NCBI GenBank assembly: GCA_947377625.1
Contig: CANCGR010000177.1
Coordinates: forward strand, 1-6,091
Direction: 5' to 3'
Origin: Gammaproteobacteria bacterium
GTDB taxonomy: Bacteria; Pseudomonadota; Gammaproteobacteria; Pseudomonadales; Pseudohongiellaceae
Length of the DNA: 6,091 nucleotides
The notes under the pieces were generated by a model that had not been told where the DNA came from, did not search any database, and saw only the letters and a list, made by a program, of their open reading frames with translations. The translations under genes were made by a program, and so were the position numbers. Below are positions 4,927-6,091 of this stretch, piece after piece (the stretch's first letter is position 1; each line of letters starts with the position of its first letter).

Positions 4927-6091
4927 GCACTGATACAACAATCACCGGGCTGGCCCGGCTATTGGTTTCAGAGAACCTGCTGGAGCGGGAAGTCGCGCTT
5001 GCCGCTTTCACCACTGCCGACAAGAACGGCATGCCGCTGGTACGTCATCTCGTCAAGAATCGTCTGATCGACAGCAAAGTGATCGCCAAAACCGCCAGTC
5101 AGGAATTCGGCTTGCCGCTGCTCGACATTTCGGCGATGGACCCTTCCGCGTTTCCGCTCGGCCAAGTCGACCCCAAGCTGCTGCAAAAGCACAACATGCT
5201 GCCCATCCTCAAAAAGGGATACAAGATGTTCCTGGCAGTGTCCGATCCCTCCAACCAGACCGGCATTGATGAAATCAAATTCAATACCGGCAACTCGATT
5301 GATCTGATTGTTGTTGAGGATGACAAGCTGCACCAGTTGATCGAGAGTCTGGTCAAAAGCCCTGAAGAAGAAGCCGGCAAATTCGATGATCTGTCCAGCA
5401 TGGGTCTGGAAGATTTCGACATTGAACTGGTGGATGAAAAAGTCGGCCTCGATGATGACGATGAAGGCGGCGCTGAAGATGAAACACCCATCGTCCGCTT
5501 CGTCAACAAACTGTTGGTCGATGCGATGAAAATGGGCGCATCCGATATCCACATCGAGCCCTATGAAAAAATCTATCGAGTGCGTTTCCGCGTTGACGGC
5601 ATCCTGAAAGAAATCACCCGCCCGCCGCTCAACATTGCCATGCGCATCTGTTCGCGCGTGAAGATCATGTCCAGCATGGACATTTCCGAAAAACGCATGC
5701 CGCAGGACGGTCGCATCAAACTGAAACTGTCACGCACAAAATCAGTGGATTTCCGCGTCAACACTTTGCCGACCCTGTGGGGCGAAAAAATTGTATTGCG
5801 TATCCTCGATGCCAGCAGCGCACAGCTCGGCATTGACGCACTGGGGTATGAACCCTCGCAGAAACAGCTTTATCTGAATGCGCTGCACCAGCATCAGGGC
5901 CTCATTCTCGTCACCGGCCCGACCGGTAGCGGCAAGACCGTATCGCTCTACACCGGGCTGAACATTCTCAACACGCACGAACGCAATATTTCCACTGCGG
6001 AAGACCCGGTGGAGATCAACCTTGAAGGCGTCAATCAGGTGGCAGTCAACGTGAAAGTGGGGCTTGATTTTGCTACCGCCCTGCGTGCGTT
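4923..6091 (+). CDS. pilB: Type IV pilus assembly (extension) ATPase PilB (partial, C-terminal third off the window)
   Basis: PilB is the hexameric motor ATPase that drives pilin polymerisation at the inner membrane platform PilC. 389 codons are visible of about 570. The N-terminal GspE/MshE-type domain covers about 1-150. It is followed by an acidic stretch (about 163-187, including DDDDEGGAEDE) and the TPIVRFVNKLL helix. The N2 domain shows SDIHIEP (207-213) and IYRVRFRVDG (217-226). The Walker A GPTGSGKT is at 332-339 and the aspartate box STAEDPVE at 357-364. Walker B, the His box and the zinc-binding cysteines lie beyond the edge. The ATG at 4923 aligns with Pseudomonas PilB, and an in-frame TAA at 4917-4919 excludes a longer form. 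No Shine-Dalgarno is visible. pilC and pilD probably follow. Confidence 0.97.
   Translation, partial: MSTDTTITGLARLLVSENLLEREVALAAFTTADKNGMPLVRHLVKNRLIDSKVIAKTASQEFGLPLLDISAMDPSAFPLGQVDPKLLQKHNMLPILKKGYKMFLAVSDPSNQTGIDEIKFNTGNSIDLIVVEDDKLHQLIESLVKSPEEEAGKFDDLSSMGLEDFDIELVDEKVGLDDDDEGGAEDETPIVRFVNKLLVDAMKMGASDIHIEPYEKIYRVRFRVDGILKEITRPPLNIAMRICSRVKIMSSMDISEKRMPQDGRIKLKLSRTKSVDFRVNTLPTLWGEKIVLRILDASSAQLGIDALGYEPSQKQLYLNALHQHQGLILVTGPTGSGKTVSLYTGLNILNTHERNISTAEDPVEINLEGVNQVAVNVKVGLDFATALRA

Noticed and set aside
4968..5552. Minus-strand frame (194 codons) opposite pilB
   Set aside because: It is a shadow of the PilB frame, with no ribosome site or recognised motif.

Overview
The window looks like chromosomal DNA from a gammaproteobacterium of moderate G+C content (judged by eye). 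Three things suggest this: an AceE of the homodimeric type, a divergent ampD/nadC pair, and a PilB whose sequence is close to the Pseudomonas type. The ampD, nadC, pilB neighbourhood is a known synteny block in Pseudomonas and its relatives. A Cellvibrio-like lineage is plausible, but this is inference only. I see no rRNA, tRNA, CRISPR array, insertion sequence or prophage gene.

Layout. Bases 1-1327 (minus) hold the N-terminal half of aceE, the pyruvate dehydrogenase E1 gene, cut by the window edge. Its leader, 1328-1524, contains a good sigma-70 promoter between two 15-bp palindromes that resemble GntR/FadR-type operators. Bases 1525-2082 (minus) encode AmpD, a cytosolic muropeptide amidase. 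After a 169-bp divergent gap comes nadC (2252-3088, plus), for NAD biosynthesis. A hairpin separates nadC from a convergent minus-strand pair: a family 2 glycosyltransferase of the polyprenyl-phosphate type with two C-terminal membrane segments (3787-4650), followed 42 bp downstream by a small secreted DUF1080-family protein (3166-3744). Bases 4651-4922 are a divergent control region. They contain a possible ribosome-site-masking RNA fold for the glycosyltransferase, a 33-codon upstream ORF, and a perfect 15-bp tandem repeat that abuts the pilB start codon. Bases 4923-6091 (plus) are the first two thirds of pilB, the type IV pilus extension ATPase, also cut by the window edge.

How the parts relate. 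aceE, ampD and nadC are housekeeping genes for central carbon flux, cell-wall recycling and cofactor supply. pilB presumably begins a pilB-pilC-pilD cluster beyond the right edge. In Pseudomonas, pilA lies between nadC and pilB. Here no pilin gene is present and the slot holds the glycosyltransferase/DUF1080 pair, which may be an envelope-sugar module.

I found no wholly new multi-gene system. The observations most worth following are in the control regions: the paired aceE operators, the three-element fold upstream of the glycosyltransferase, and the repeat plus overlapping ORF at the pilB start.
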